Assembly: GCF_900107255.1 (NCBI RefSeq)
Contig: NZ_FNPH01000006.1
Span: forward strand, 150,076-214,075
DNA length: 64,000 bases
Source of the DNA: Micromonospora pattaloongensis
GTDB taxonomy: Bacteria > Actinomycetota > Actinomycetes > Mycobacteriales > Micromonosporaceae
Direction: 5' to 3'
Shown: in pieces, positions 34,696 to 45,040 of the stretch
Layout of the letters: each line of letters starts with the position of its first letter
How positions within the stretch are numbered: position 1 is the first letter of the stretch
Program-made: the position numbers and the translations under genes
The notes under the pieces: model-generated
What the model was told of the DNA's origin: nothing
Database searches by the model: none
Seen by the model: only the letters and a program-made list of their open reading frames with translations

Positions 34696-35685
34696 ATGGC
34701 AACCCCCACCCGCGCGCCGGCGCTGACCGGCGCGCACCCCGGCGACGCCGCCGCGCGCCCCCCGGCCGTCCGGCCCCGAACGCGACGCCGGCCGCTCCTG
34801 CCGTACCTGCTGCTCGCCCCGGCGCTGGTGCTGGAGCTGGCGATCCACGTGATCCCGATGTTCGTCGGCGCCTTCATGAGCCTGCAGGAGCTGACCCGCT
34901 TCCACCTGCGGGACTGGTCCGGGGCGCCCTTCGTCGGCCTGGACAACTTCCGCGACGTGCTCGATGTGGACGGTCCGGCGGGCGCGCAGCTGCTGCACTC
35001 GTTCTGGGTCACGGTCGCCTACACGATCGCCTCGGTGGGGCTGTCCTGGCTGCTCGGCACGGCGGCGGCGGTGGTGCTGCAACGGCCGTTCCGGGGGCGG
35101 GCGGTCCTGCGCGCACTGTTCCTCACCCCGTACGCGCTGCCGGTCTACACCGCGGTGATCACCTGGAGCTTCCTGCTCCAGCGCGACACCGGGCTGGTCA
35201 ACCACGTCCTGGTCGACCAGCTGGGCCTGCTCGACGAGCGGCCGTTCTGGCTGATCGGGGAGAACAGTTTCGTCGCGCTGCTGGTGGTCTCGGTCTGGCG
35301 CTCCTGGCCATTCGCCTTCCTCTGCATCATGGCCGGGCTGCAGAACATCCCGACCGAGATGTACGAGGCCGCCGCGATCGACGGCGCCGGCTTCTGGCGG
35401 CGGCTGCGTGATGTCACCCTGCCGATGCTGCGGCCGGTGAACCTGGTGCTGGTGCTGGTGCTCTTCCTCTGGACGTTCAACGACTTCAACACCCCGTACG
35501 TGCTCTTCGGCGGCTCCGCGCCGGAAGCGGCCGACCTCATCTCCATCCACATCTACCGCAGCTCGTTCGAGACCTGGGACTTCGGCGCCGGTTCGGCGAT
35601 GTCCGTGGCGCTGCTGCTGTTCCTGCTCGCCGTCACGGCGGTCTACCTGCTGATCACCAACCGCCGGGGGAGGAGTCATGCGTGA
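34696..35685 (+). CDS. Sugar ABC transporter permease (MalF-like)
   Basis: 329 residues with a Pro/Arg-rich cytosolic start and six membrane segments from residue 34. The EAA loop reads YEAAAIDGAGFWRRLRDVTLPML near 225, where the ATPase docks. ATG 34696 has GAGAGGAGC upstream. Its end overlaps the next permease by 8 bases. No ATPase gene lies in this operon, so a shared MsiK-like ATPase elsewhere is expected. Confidence 0.9.
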   Translation: MATPTRAPALTGAHPGDAAARPPAVRPRTRRRPLLPYLLLAPALVLELAIHVIPMFVGAFMSLQELTRFHLRDWSGAPFVGLDNFRDVLDVDGPAGAQLLHSFWVTVAYTIASVGLSWLLGTAAAVVLQRPFRGRAVLRALFLTPYALPVYTAVITWSFLLQRDTGLVNHVLVDQLGLLDERPFWLIGENSFVALLVVSVWRSWPFAFLCIMAGLQNIPTEMYEAAAIDGAGFWRRLRDVTLPMLRPVNLVLVLVLFLWTFNDFNTPYVLFGGSAPEAADLISIHIYRSSFETWDFGAGSAMSVALLLFLLAVTAVYLLITNRRGRSHA

Positions 35686-36517
35686 GACCACGGGGGAGCG
35701 CTGGGGTCGACGCGTCGTGCTGACCCTGCTCGCACTCTTCGTCCTGACCCCGCTGTACGTGATGGTCACCTCCGCAGCGAAGCCGCTGCAGGACGTGCAG
35801 GACAGCTTCACCTGGTGGCCCAGCCGCCCGACCGCGCAGGCGTTCGTGGACATGTGGTCGACCGTTCCGCTGGGCCGCTACCTGGTCAACAGCCTGCTCG
35901 TGTCGAGCGTCGCCGCGGTCTTCTCGGTCACGGTCGCGATCTTCGCGGCGTTTGCGGTGAGCCGCTACCGGTTCCGTGGCCGCGGGCTGTTCTCGGTGAC
36001 GGTGCTGTCGACGCAGATGTTTCCCGGCATCCTGTTCCTGCTGCCGCTCTTCCTCATCTACGTCAACATCGGCACCGCGACCGGCATCGAGCTGTACGCC
36101 AGCCGCACCGGCCTGATCGTCACCTATCTCACCTTCTCGCTGCCGTTCTCGATCTGGATGCTGGTCGGCTACTTCGACTCGATCCCGCGCGGCCTGGACG
36201 AGGCGGCGCAGGTCGACGGCGCGGGACCGCTGCGCACGCTGTTCCAGGTGGTCCTGCCGGCGGCGGTGCCCGGCGTCGTCGCCGTCACCGTCTACGCGTT
36301 CATGACCGCCTGGGGCGAGGTGCTGTTCGCGTCGGTGATGACCGACGAGTCCAGCCGCACGCTCGCCGTCGGGCTGCAGGGCTACTCCACCCAGTTCAAC
36401 GTGTACTGGAACCAGATCATGGCCGCCTCCCTGGTGGTGAGCGTCCCGGTCGTGGCCGGCTTCCTGGTGCTGCAGCGCTACTTCGTCGCCGGCCTGACCG
36501 CCGGCGCGGTCAAATGA
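35678..36517 (+). CDS. Sugar ABC transporter permease (MalG-like)
   Basis: 279 residues with six membrane segments. The EAA loop reads [23 protein letters not shown] near 175. ATG 35678 lies within the end of the preceding permease gene, with GGGGGAGGAG upstream. Together the two permeases form the membrane channel. Confidence 0.9.
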   Translation: MRETTGERWGRRVVLTLLALFVLTPLYVMVTSAAKPLQDVQDSFTWWPSRPTAQAFVDMWSTVPLGRYLVNSLLVSSVAAVFSVTVAIFAAFAVSRYRFRGRGLFSVTVLSTQMFPGILFLLPLFLIYVNIGTATGIELYASRTGLIVTYLTFSLPFSIWMLVGYFDSIPRGLDEAAQVDGAGPLRTLFQVVLPAAVPGVVAVTVYAFMTAWGEVLFASVMTDESSRTLAVGLQGYSTQFNVYWNQIMAASLVVSVPVVAGFLVLQRYFVAGLTAGAVK

Positions 36518-36546
36518 GCCGCTACCCGTCGGAGGAGAAACCACCC

Positions 36547-37935
36547 GTGTCGGATCTGTCCATGCTGCCGCCGGAGTTCGTCTGGGGCGTCGCCACCTCG
36601 GCCTACCAGATCGAGGGGGCGGTCGCGGCCGACGGCCGCGCGCCGTCGATCTGGGACACCTTCTGCCGGGTGCCCGGCGCGATCGACAACGCCGACACCG
36701 GCGACGCCGCGTGCGACCACTACCACCGGTGGGCGGAGGATGTCGCGTTGATGAGCCGGCTCGGCGTGGACGCGTACCGGTTCTCGGTGGCCTGGCCGCG
36801 GGTGATTCCGGACGGGACCGGTCCGGTGAACGCGCGGGGCCTGGACTTCTACGACCGGCTCGTGGACGCGCTGCTGGCCGCGGGGATCCGCCCGTTCGTC
36901 ACGCTCTACCACTGGGACCTGCCGCAGGCGTTGCAGGAGCGTGGCGGCTGGCCGGAACGCGCCACCGCCGAGGCGTTCGCCGACTACGCGGCGGTGGTCG
37001 CCGGGCGGCTCGGCGACCGGGTCGCGGACTGGAACACGGTCAACGAGCCGCTCTGTGTGGCCTGGATCGGGCACCTGGAGGGGCGGATGGCGCCCGGCGA
37101 GCGGGACCTCGCCCGGGCGGTGCGCGCCTCGCACCACATTCTGCTCGGGCACGGCCTGGCCACCCGGGCGATCCGGGCGCACGCCGCCCGCCCCGCGTCG
37201 GTCGGCATCGTGCTCAACCTCAGCCCGTGCGAACCGGGGAGCGACCGCCCCGAGGACGTGGCGGCGGCGGTCCGCGCGGACGGGCACACCAACCGGTGGT
37301 GGTTGGACCCGCTGTACGGGCGCGGCTATCCCGCCGACATGATCGCGACGTACGGCGTCGAGCCGCCCGTGCGCCCCGGCGACCTCGACACGATCGCCAC
37401 CCCCACCGACTTTCTCGGCGTCAACTACTACTTCCGGCAGGTCGTGGTCGACGACCCGGACGGGCCGGCGCCGTTCGCGCGGCAGATCCCGGTGCCCGGC
37501 GCGGTCACGACGGCGATGGGCTGGGAGGCGTACCCCGCCGGGCTGGAGCGGCTGCTCGTCTCGGTGGCCGAGGAGTACCGCCCCGGCCGGCTCTTCATCA
37601 CCGAGAACGGCGCGGCCTGGCCCGATCGGGTCACGCCGGTCGGCACGGTCGACGACTCCGAGCGCACGGAGTACCTGGAGCAGCACCTCGCCGCGTGCGC
37701 CGCGGCGGTCGCCCGCGGCGTGCCGCTGGCCGGCTACTTCGCCTGGTCGCTGCTGGACAACTTCGAGTGGTCGTACGGGTACGACAAGCGCTTCGGCCTG
37801 GTGCACGTCGACTACGAGACCCAGGCGCGCACCGTCAAGGCGAGCGGGCACCGCTACGCCGCGCTGATCCGCGCCCACCAGCAGCTGTCGCGGGCCGTGG
37901 CGGGCCCGGCCCCGACGGCGTCCAGGCCGGGCTGA
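36547..37935 (+). CDS. GH1 beta-glucosidase
   Basis: 462 residues, cytosolic. Acid/base Glu near 172 in WNTVNEPLC, nucleophile Glu near 352 in FITENGAAW, and the start motif [18 protein letters not shown] are all intact. GTG 36547 is chosen because GGAGGAG lies about 9 bases upstream and the family starts here. ATG 36514, overlapping the permease stop, is in frame and would add 11 residues. It would split beta-linked oligosaccharides brought in by the importer. Confidence 0.92.
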   Translation: MSDLSMLPPEFVWGVATSAYQIEGAVAADGRAPSIWDTFCRVPGAIDNADTGDAACDHYHRWAEDVALMSRLGVDAYRFSVAWPRVIPDGTGPVNARGLDFYDRLVDALLAAGIRPFVTLYHWDLPQALQERGGWPERATAEAFADYAAVVAGRLGDRVADWNTVNEPLCVAWIGHLEGRMAPGERDLARAVRASHHILLGHGLATRAIRAHAARPASVGIVLNLSPCEPGSDRPEDVAAAVRADGHTNRWWLDPLYGRGYPADMIATYGVEPPVRPGDLDTIATPTDFLGVNYYFRQVVVDDPDGPAPFARQIPVPGAVTTAMGWEAYPAGLERLLVSVAEEYRPGRLFITENGAAWPDRVTPVGTVDDSERTEYLEQHLAACAAAVARGVPLAGYFAWSLLDNFEWSYGYDKRFGLVHVDYETQARTVKASGHRYAALIRAHQQLSRAVAGPAPTASRPG

Positions 37936-37950
37936 CGGGGCCCGGGGGAA

Positions 37951-37981
37951 CCCCGGGTGCCGCCCCGCGCGGCACCCGGGG
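37951..37981. terminator. Hairpin terminator between convergent genes
   Basis: Perfect 12-bp arms (37951-37962, 37970-37981) with a 7-base loop, 15 bases after the GH1 stop and before the end of the convergent small gene. There is no U run. Confidence 0.7.
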
Positions 37982-38008
37982 CCGGACCCGCCCCGGGGCG
38001 GGGGTGGG

Positions 38009-38404
38009 TCAGCGTGCGGTTTGCGCGTCCAGCCAGGCTTCGGCTTCTTCGTGGGTGTCGAACTCCGCCTTGAACATGCCGGACTGGTTGGACAGGCGTC
38101 GGGTCTGCAGCCGGGTGGCGGCGCGTGGCAGGATCTCGGCGACCCGGGACATACCGGCCGCCATCAGCGCCTGCTGAGCCGCGATGTGCAGCGGCATGAC
38201 GTCCTCGTGGTGCGGGCGCATCGTGGTCGCGTCGGTCAGCACGGCGAACTGCGGCCGGAGTCGCTTCGCCGCTGTCGTCAGATCCTCCACGTAGCGGGGC
38301 GCGTCCTGCGGCGACAGCCAGTACCCCTTGACGGTCAGGTAGAGCCGGTTCTTGGCGGTGTCGACCGCGATCGCATAGCGGTCGTTGCTCACGAGCTGCT
38401 GCAT
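38009..38404 (-). CDS. SpoIIAA-like (STAS/SEC14-type) small protein
   Basis: 131 residues from ATG 38404. The pattern fits the SpoIIAA-like fold: strand YAIAVDTAKNRLYLTVKGYW, helix ..RYVEDLTTAAKRL, strand FAVLTDATTM, and a C-terminal helix EEAEAWLDAQ. These proteins are poorly understood; some bind lipids or act in partner-switching. It is divergent from the GH115 gene. Confidence 0.6.
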   Translation of the reverse strand: MQQLVSNDRYAIAVDTAKNRLYLTVKGYWLSPQDAPRYVEDLTTAAKRLRPQFAVLTDATTMRPHHEDVMPLHIAAQQALMAAGMSRVAEILPRAATRLQTRRLSNQSGMFKAEFDTHEEAEAWLDAQTAR

Positions 38405-38508
38405 CTTCCCCCCACAGGTGCCACGGCACTGTCGTATCAGGATCGGCAGAAGGCGCCCGTGGTTGAGAGCCGCGCGGGGTGACGACGGCGGAGATCGACG
38501 GTGATTGC

Positions 38509-38559
38509 TTGACCGGCATTCAACAACGTGGATACATTCCTTCCGGAACACTTCCGGAA
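38509..38559 (+). promoter_or_regulatory. Promoter with two tandem TTCCGGAA palindromes before the glucuronidase operon
   Basis: TTGACC (38509-38514) and TACATT (38533-38538) are 18 bases apart. Immediately downstream lie two identical TTCCGGAA palindromes at 38541-38548 and 38552-38559, 11 bases apart, about one helical turn. They would cover the start of transcription. This looks like a two-site operator for a repressor, not identified. Confidence 0.65.
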
Positions 38560-38594
38560 TTCTCCATGCCGTCCCCCCTCCACGGAGAACCGAT

Positions 38595-41500
38595 ATGCGA
38601 AGGTTCGCTCCGCCCGCCCCGGCATCGACAACCACCCCGGCATCGAAACTCCTGCGGGTCGTCCTGGCGGTGGCGCTCGCGGCCACGGCCGCCGGCGCCA
38701 TGGACCGGCCCGCCACGGCAGCCGGCGCCATCGGCCGGCCCGGCACGGCGGCCGCGCCGGCCACCGGGGACCAGCCCGGCACCTTCATCGCGTACGCCCC
38801 GACACGCGGCGGCTTTCCGCTGGTGGCCGGCGGCCGGGCCGCCCCGGTGGTGGTCAGCGGCGCCGACCACCCCGGCGTGGTCCGGGTGGTGCAGGACCTG
38901 CGCGCCGACGTCGACCGGGTGACCGGCGTGGCGCCGGCCGTCTCGGTCGACCGGGTGCCCGCCCGACGCGACATCGTGCTGGTCGGCACGATCGGCCGCA
39001 GCCCGCTCATCGACCGGCTGGTCCGCGCCGGCAAGCTCGACGTGCGCGGCATCGCCGGCAGGTGGGAGACGTCGCTGCAGCAGGTGGTGACCGATCCGCT
39101 GCCCGGCGTCGGCCGGGCGTTCGTCATCGCCGGCAGCGACCAGCGCGGCACGATCTTCGGCGTCTACGAGGTCTCCCGCCAGATCGGCGTCTCGCCCTGG
39201 TACTTCTGGGACGACGTGCCGTCGGCGCACCGGGACGCGCTCTGGGTGCGGCCCGGCCGGCACAGCCAGGGCACGCCGAAGGTGAAGTACCGGGGCTTCT
39301 TCATCAACGACGAGAACCCGGCGCTGGGCACCTGGGCGCCCGGCTTCTTCGGCCCCGGCAAGGCCCCCGGCTTCCCGAACGGCTTCAACGCCGACTTCTA
39401 CGCCACCGTCTTCGAGACGATGCTGAGGCTCAAGGCCAACTACCTGTGGCCCGCGGTGTGGGGGCGGGCGTTCGCCGAGGACGACCCGGCCAACCACGCC
39501 ACCGCCACGGCGTACGGCGTGGTGATGGGGACCTCGCACGAGGCGCCGATGATGCGCGGCATCGAGGAGTGGAACCGGCACGCCGTGCCCGCCGTGCGCG
39601 ACGGCAACGGCACGATCACCACCCCCGGCCGCGACCCGTACGGCGGCACCGGGGAGTGGAGCTTCCGGCGCAACGAGGCGGCCGTCACGGCGTACTGGCG
39701 GGACGGCGCGCAGCGCATGAAGGAGCAGGACATCGAGGGCGTGATCACGCTCGGCATGCGCGGCAACGGCGACGTCAGCCTGCCCGACGGCGACGGCATC
39801 GACCTGATGGGCACCATCATCGACACGCAGCGGCAGATCCTGCGCGACACGGACCTGATCGACGCGCCGCAGGTGCAGACGCTCTACAAGGAGGTCCAGC
39901 GCTACTGGGACAACGGCTACCGGCCGCCGGACGACGTCACCGTGGTGTTCTGCGACGACAACTGGGGCAACATGCGCAAGCTGCCGCACCAGGGCCTGCC
40001 GGCGCGCAGCGGCGGCTACGGCATGTACTACCACTTCGACTACGTCGGCGGCGGGCGCAACTACAAGTGGGTCGACACCGCCAATCTGGCCAACACGTGG
40101 GAGCAGCTGCACCTGAGCTACACGTACGGCGTCGACCGGCTCTGGGTGGCGAACGTCGGGGACATGAAGAACGAGGAGCTGCCGCTGCAGTTCTTCCTCG
40201 ACTACGCCTGGGACCCGGACCGCTGGCCGCTGGAGAAGCTGGGCGAGTGGGAGCGCCGGTACGCCGCGGAGAACTTCGGCCCCGCGCACGCCGACGAGAT
40301 CGCCGAGGTCCTCAACCGGTACGGCTTCCTGCAGTCGCGCCGCAAGCCGGAGCTGCTGAACCGGCGCATCACCCTCGTCCCCGGCAAGGACCCGGCCACC
40401 GACCGCGACGCGATCGTCTACGACGACCAGGGCAACCCGTACACGCTGACCGACTTCCGCGAGATGGACACGGTGGTGGCGGAATGGCGGGCGTTGGCGG
40501 CGCGCGCGGAGCGGCTGCGGGCCACGCTGCCGGCCTCCCACCAGGACGCCTTCTACCAGCTCGTCTACTACCAGGTGAGGGCGTCGGCCAACCTCTACGC
40601 CCTGCGGCACGCCAACTTCACCAACCTGCTCTACGCGGCGCAGGGGCGGGCGGCCACCAACGACGTCGCCGCGCTCGCCGAGGCGCGCTTCGCCGAGGAC
40701 CGGGCGATGTCGGAGTACTACAACACGCGGCTCGCCGGCGGGAAGTGGGCGGGCTGGCAGACCCAACCCAAGATCGGGTACGGCAACGCGGCCCGCTACA
40801 ACAACGCGGCCTGGCAGCAGCCGCAGACCGACAACCACGTGGCGCTGCCGGACGAGATCTACCCGCATCTGAAGCGGATCACCGTGCCGGCCGCGGCCGA
40901 GCTCGGCGTGGCGATCGAGGGCTCCGAGCAGTGGTGGCCGGCCGCGTCCACCCCGGCCGTGCTGCCGACGTTCAGCCCGTACCAGAGCCGGCCGGCGCAG
41001 TACATCGACGTCTTCAACCGGGGCGCGACCGCCTTCGACTACGCCATCACGACGGGCGCGTCGTGGCTGCGCGTCACGCCGGCCAGGGGCCGGGTCGACA
41101 AGGAGGTCCGCGCCACCGTCCGGGTCGACTGGGCGCGCGCCCCGCACGGGATCACGCGGGTGCCGATCACCGTCACCGGCGCGGACGGCCGTCGGGTCGA
41201 GGTGACCGCGGTGGTCGACACCAGCCGGCCGCGCGGCGCGGCGCGCGGCTTCGTCGAGGCGAACGGCTACGTCTCGATGCTGGCCGACCACTACACCCGG
41301 GCGGTCACCGCCCCCGGCGTCGGCTGGAAGACCATCCCCGGCATCGCCAGGACCGGCAACGGGGTGACGCCGTGGCCGGTGGACGCCGCCAGCCGCGCGC
41401 CGGGCGGGGCGAGCCCGCGGCTGGAGTACGAGATGACCCTGACCTCGTCCGGCCCGGTGACCGTGTCGGCGCTCCTGTCGCCGCGCAACAACGTGTTGCC

Positions 41501-41792
41501 GACCGACGGGCTCAAGTACGCGATCTCCATCGATGACGCCGCTCCGCAGATCGTGAACATCACGAAGGCCACCGGTGCCGACGACGGCGGCATGAACCGA
41601 CAGTGGGAGCGGAACACCTCCGACAACGTCAACGTCACCGTCACCACCCACACCATCGACAAGCCGGGCGTGCACACGCTGAAGCTCTGGATGGTCGACC
41701 CCACGGTCATCGTGCAGAAGGTGGTCGTCGACACCGGCGGCGTCCCGTACAGCTATCTCGGCCCGCCGGAGAGCGTCCGCGTCGGTCGATAG
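38595..41792 (+). CDS. Secreted GH115 alpha-glucuronidase
   Basis: 1065 residues from ATG 38595 (GGAGAA upstream). A signal region (1-50) contains a 30-bp tandem repeat. The body matches GH115: RGTIFGVYEVSRQIGVSPWYFWDDVP, then KYRGFFINDENPALGTWAP and LRLKANYLWPAVWGRAF at about 285, EGVITLGMRGNGDVS near 385 and RLWVANVGDMKNEELP near 515. A C-terminal domain (about 880-1060) is typical. GH115 enzymes remove (4-O-methyl-)glucuronate side chains from xylan. It heads an operon with an importer and mannonate dehydratase. Confidence 0.92.
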   Translation: MRRFAPPAPASTTTPASKLLRVVLAVALAATAAGAMDRPATAAGAIGRPGTAAAPATGDQPGTFIAYAPTRGGFPLVAGGRAAPVVVSGADHPGVVRVVQDLRADVDRVTGVAPAVSVDRVPARRDIVLVGTIGRSPLIDRLVRAGKLDVRGIAGRWETSLQQVVTDPLPGVGRAFVIAGSDQRGTIFGVYEVSRQIGVSPWYFWDDVPSAHRDALWVRPGRHSQGTPKVKYRGFFINDENPALGTWAPGFFGPGKAPGFPNGFNADFYATVFETMLRLKANYLWPAVWGRAFAEDDPANHATATAYGVVMGTSHEAPMMRGIEEWNRHAVPAVRDGNGTITTPGRDPYGGTGEWSFRRNEAAVTAYWRDGAQRMKEQDIEGVITLGMRGNGDVSLPDGDGIDLMGTIIDTQRQILRDTDLIDAPQVQTLYKEVQRYWDNGYRPPDDVTVVFCDDNWGNMRKLPHQGLPARSGGYGMYYHFDYVGGGRNYKWVDTANLANTWEQLHLSYTYGVDRLWVANVGDMKNEELPLQFFLDYAWDPDRWPLEKLGEWERRYAAENFGPAHADEIAEVLNRYGFLQSRRKPELLNRRITLVPGKDPATDRDAIVYDDQGNPYTLTDFREMDTVVAEWRALAARAERLRATLPASHQDAFYQLVYYQVRASANLYALRHANFTNLLYAAQGRAATNDVAALAEARFAEDRAMSEYYNTRLAGGKWAGWQTQPKIGYGNAARYNNAAWQQPQTDNHVALPDEIYPHLKRITVPAAAELGVAIEGSEQWWPAASTPAVLPTFSPYQSRPAQYIDVFNRGATAFDYAITTGASWLRVTPARGRVDKEVRATVRVDWARAPHGITRVPITVTGADGRRVEVTAVVDTSRPRGAARGFVEANGYVSMLADHYTRAVTAPGVGWKTIPGIARTGNGVTPWPVDAASRAPGGASPRLEYEMTLTSSGPVTVSALLSPRNNVLPTDGLKYAISIDDAAPQIVNITKATGADDGGMNRQWERNTSDNVNVTVTTHTIDKPGVHTLKLWMVDPTVIVQKVVVDTGGVPYSYLGPPESVRVGR
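38682..38741 (+). repeat. 30-bp tandem repeat in the GH115 signal region
   Basis: Two near-identical 30-bp units (38682-38711 and 38712-38741), with a partial third, encode ATAAGA(M/I)(D/G)RP. They lie just after the hydrophobic core and keep the frame. Confidence 0.7.
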
Positions 41793-41818
41793 CCCTTCCT
41801 TTCCTCGAAAGGGGAACC

Positions 41819-43027
41819 ATGCGCCGCCGCTGCCTCATATCGCTCGCCGCCGCCGCCGCGCTCGGCCTCGTCGCCGCCTGCGGGGCGCCCGACTCGCCCG
41901 GCGGGTCGGCCCGGACCGGCGGACCGGTGCCGGAGAAGCCGGGCGCGCCGGTGACGCTGAACGTGCTCGACGTGGCCGGAAACCTTCAGCTCACCCAGAC
42001 GATGATCGACGAGTTCGTGCGGCGGCACCCCGACATCGTCTCCCGCGTCACCTACAGCAAGTCCCCGGCGCCGGAGCTGGTCGGCAAGGTCAAGGCCCAG
42101 CAGAACGCGAACCGGGTGGACATCGATCTGGTGCTGACCGGCGTCGACGGGCTGGCCGCCGGCATCGATCAGGCACTGTGGACGCCGCTGCTGCCGACGT
42201 ACGCGGGGCGGCTGCCGGGGATGGCCAGCTATCTGCCGGGCGCGGCGGCGATGCAGAAGTTGGCCGGGGATTTCGGGGTGACGGTCACGTACTACCCGTC
42301 CGGCCCGCTGCTCGAGTACCTGCCGAGCAAGGTGCCGAACCCGCCGACCAGCGCGCAGGGGCTGCTCGACTACGCGAGGGCGAACCCCGGTGCCGTGCAG
42401 TACGCCCGCCCGTCCAACTCCGGGCCCGGCCGCACGTTCCTGATGGGGCTGCCCTACCTGCTGGACGACTCCGACCCGAAGGACCCGGTGAACGGCTGGG
42501 AGAAGACCTGGGCCTACCTCAGGGAGCTGGACAAGCACGTCAGGCTCTACCCGTCCGGCACCGGTGAGACGATGAAGAACCTCGCGAACGGCTCCGCGAA
42601 GATCATCGTCACCACGACCGGCTGGGACATCAACCCGCGGGCGCTCGGCACCGTGCCGAAGGACGCGAAGGTCGCGGCGCTCGACGGGTTCCACTGGGTG
42701 ACCGACGCCCACTACGCGGTGGTGCCCAAGGGGGTCTCGACCGACAAGCAGGCCGCGGTGCTGGCGCTGCTGAACTGGATGCTCACCCCGGAGCAGCAGG
42801 CCAGGGCGTACGACAAGGGCTACTTCTATCCGGGCCCCGCGGTCCGGGACGTGCCGCTGAGCATGGCACCGGCCGACAGCCGCGCCGCGATCGAGGAGTA
42901 CGGCCGCCCTGAGTACGAGCGGCTGATCGCCGACCACCCGCTCGAGGTGCCGCTGGACGCCAAGGCCCTGGTCGCGGCGTTCGACCGGTGGGACCGGGAA
43001 ATCGGCGGGGGGAAGGTCACGCAGTGA
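41819..43027 (+). CDS. ABC importer binding lipoprotein of the glucuronidase operon
   Basis: 402 residues from ATG 41819 (AAAGGGGAA upstream). Lipobox VAAC with Cys21. The protein resembles binding proteins of the iron/thiamine/polyamine class more than classical sugar-binding proteins, and its neighbours are permeases and an ATPase of the same class. It sits 26 bases after the GH115 gene. I infer that it binds glucuronate or a small acidic oligosaccharide. Confidence 0.85.
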   Translation: MRRRCLISLAAAAALGLVAACGAPDSPGGSARTGGPVPEKPGAPVTLNVLDVAGNLQLTQTMIDEFVRRHPDIVSRVTYSKSPAPELVGKVKAQQNANRVDIDLVLTGVDGLAAGIDQALWTPLLPTYAGRLPGMASYLPGAAAMQKLAGDFGVTVTYYPSGPLLEYLPSKVPNPPTSAQGLLDYARANPGAVQYARPSNSGPGRTFLMGLPYLLDDSDPKDPVNGWEKTWAYLRELDKHVRLYPSGTGETMKNLANGSAKIIVTTTGWDINPRALGTVPKDAKVAALDGFHWVTDAHYAVVPKGVSTDKQAAVLALLNWMLTPEQQARAYDKGYFYPGPAVRDVPLSMAPADSRAAIEEYGRPEYERLIADHPLEVPLDAKALVAAFDRWDREIGGGKVTQ

Positions 43028-43079
43028 CCGCGCGGAGTGTGCGCAGCGAGCCCCGCAGTCGCGGACAACGGGTGGCTCA

Positions 43080-44144
43080 GTGAGTTTCGACAAGCTCCGG
43101 CTGGACGGGGTGACGCGGCGCTTCGCGGGACGGCCCGGGTTGGTCGACCTGACGCTGACGATCGAGCGGGGCGAGTTCATCGCCCTGCTCGGCCCCTCGG
43201 GTTGCGGCAAGTCCACCGCCCTGAACTGCCTCGCCGGGCTGCTGCCGCTCTCGGTCGGCAGCATCTGGGCCGACGACACCCGGCTCGACACACTGCCGCC
43301 CGAGCGGCGCGGCTTCGGCATGGTGTTCCAGAACTACGCGCTCTTCCCGCACATGTCGGTGCGCAGGAACATCGCCTTCGGGCTCCAGATGCGCCGGCTG
43401 CCCCGCGCCGAGGTGCGGCGGCGCACCGACGAGGCGATCACACTGGTCCAACTGGAGGAGCACGCCGCCAAGCTGCCCGGCCAGCTCTCCGGCGGCCAGC
43501 AGCAGCGGGTCGCCATCGCCCGCGCGGTGGTGCTGGAGCCGGCGCTGGTGCTGATGGACGAGCCGCTGTCCAACCTGGACGCCAAGCTGCGGCTGGAGAT
43601 GCGTACCGAACTCCGCCGGCTGCACCAGTCGCTCGGGCTGACCACCGTCTACGTCACCCACGACCAGGAGGAGGCGCTGTCGCTGGCCGACCGGCTGGTG
43701 GTGCTCCGCGACGGCCGCGTCCAGCAGATCGGCACCCCCGAACAGCTGCACACCCGGCCGGCCAACCGGCACGTCGCCGACTTCATGGGCTACCGCAACC
43801 TGCTCCCGCTGACCGTCACCGAGAAGGTCGGCGACCGGGTCGTGCTCGCCCGCGGTGACCTGCGGCTGATCGGCACCGCGGTCGCGCCGGTCGACCTCGG
43901 CGACGAGGTCACCGTCGGCATCCGCCCCGAGGACCTGCGGCTCGTCGACGCCGACGCCATCCCGGCCACCGTGGAGGTCGTCGAGTACCAGGGTCGCGAG
44001 GTCGCCGTCGAGGCGCGCACGGCCGACGGCGTACGCCTGCACCTGCGTACCCCCGACCGGCCGGCACCCGGACACAAGATCCATGTGGCCGCGGACCCGG
44101 ACCGGGTCCTGGCCTTCCCGACCGACGACGGGGCCGGCGGATGA
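43080..44144 (+). CDS. ABC transporter ATPase with TOBE domain
   Basis: 354 residues. Walker A GPSGCGKST near 39, Q-loop FQNYALFPHMSV, signature LSGGQQQRVAIARA near 137, Walker B LVLMDEP and H-loop YVTHD are all intact. A TOBE-type domain covers about 240-350. GTG 43080 has only a weak ribosome site. The protein belongs to the PotA/FbpC-like group and powers the two permeases that follow. Contrast the dead ATPase-like gene at 10099. Confidence 0.92.
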   Translation: MSFDKLRLDGVTRRFAGRPGLVDLTLTIERGEFIALLGPSGCGKSTALNCLAGLLPLSVGSIWADDTRLDTLPPERRGFGMVFQNYALFPHMSVRRNIAFGLQMRRLPRAEVRRRTDEAITLVQLEEHAAKLPGQLSGGQQQRVAIARAVVLEPALVLMDEPLSNLDAKLRLEMRTELRRLHQSLGLTTVYVTHDQEEALSLADRLVVLRDGRVQQIGTPEQLHTRPANRHVADFMGYRNLLPLTVTEKVGDRVVLARGDLRLIGTAVAPVDLGDEVTVGIRPEDLRLVDADAIPATVEVVEYQGREVAVEARTADGVRLHLRTPDRPAPGHKIHVAADPDRVLAFPTDDGAGG

Positions 44145-45040
44145 GCGGGCGCACCGCGCTGCGGCACCGGCTCGCCGAACGCGGCATCGACCGGCAGCTG
44201 CTGCTGCTCGCCCCGGCCGCCGCGTTCGTCGCGGTGCTGTTCATCTACCCCTTCCTGTACGGCGTCGGGCTGTCGCTCCAGCCGGCCCGCGGTGGCCCGC
44301 TCGGCGCGTACCGGCAGTTCTTCGCCGACCCCTACCAGCGCGACACCGTGCTCACCACCCTCGGCCTGGCACTGCCGGCGGCGCTGCTCAACGTCGCCGC
44401 GTCGGTGCCGATCGCCTACCGGATGCGCGGGCACCGGTCCGGGTGGCGCAGTCGGGGCAAACGCCTGCTCACCACCGTGCTGGTTGTGCCGATCACGCTC
44501 GGCACCGTGCTCACCGCCCAGGGGCTGCTCAACTTCCTCGGCCCGACCGGCTGGTTCAACCGCATCCTGCTCGCGACCGGGCTGGTCGATGCGCCGCTGC
44601 GGCTCACCAACAACTACTGGGGCGTGTTCTTCTCGCTGGTCATCACCGGGTTCCCGTTCGCGTTCCTGCTGGTGCTGTCGTACCTGTCCGGGATCGATCC
44701 GACGCTGGAGCGGGCCGCCGCCACCCTGGGCGCCGGCGGGGCGCAGCGGTTCCGCCGGATCACCCTGCCGCTGCTGGCCCCCGGCCTGGCCACCACGTTC
44801 TGCTTGACGTTCGTGCTGGCGTTCAGCGTCTTTCCCTCGGCGGTGCTGGTCGGCGACCCGGCGGGACAGACCCGGGTCATCTCGATCGCCGCCTACGACG
44901 CCGCCTACGTGCGCTACGACTACCCGATGGCCGCCGCCATCGCCGTGATCATGGGCGTGGTCGAGCTGGCCGTCATCGCCGCGGTCCTCGGCTGGCGGTC
45001 GCTGCTCTATACCGGCTCGACGAGCGGGGGCAAGGGATGA
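44141..45040 (+). CDS. ABC transporter permease (first of pair)
   Basis: 299 residues with six membrane segments from residue 25. The EAA loop reads [24 protein letters not shown] near 190, the form seen in iron/polyamine-type importers. ATG 44141 overlaps the ATPase stop by 4 bases and its own stop overlaps the next ATG. Confidence 0.9.
   Translation: MSGRTALRHRLAERGIDRQLLLLAPAAAFVAVLFIYPFLYGVGLSLQPARGGPLGAYRQFFADPYQRDTVLTTLGLALPAALLNVAASVPIAYRMRGHRSGWRSRGKRLLTTVLVVPITLGTVLTAQGLLNFLGPTGWFNRILLATGLVDAPLRLTNNYWGVFFSLVITGFPFAFLLVLSYLSGIDPTLERAAATLGAGGAQRFRRITLPLLAPGLATTFCLTFVLAFSVFPSAVLVGDPAGQTRVISIAAYDAAYVRYDYPMAAAIAVIMGVVELAVIAAVLGWRSLLYTGSTSGGKG

Noticed and set aside
38520..41675. Minus-strand open frame of over 1000 codons
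   Set aside because: It is the antisense of the GH115 gene, rich in Arg/Gly/Val, with no motif.
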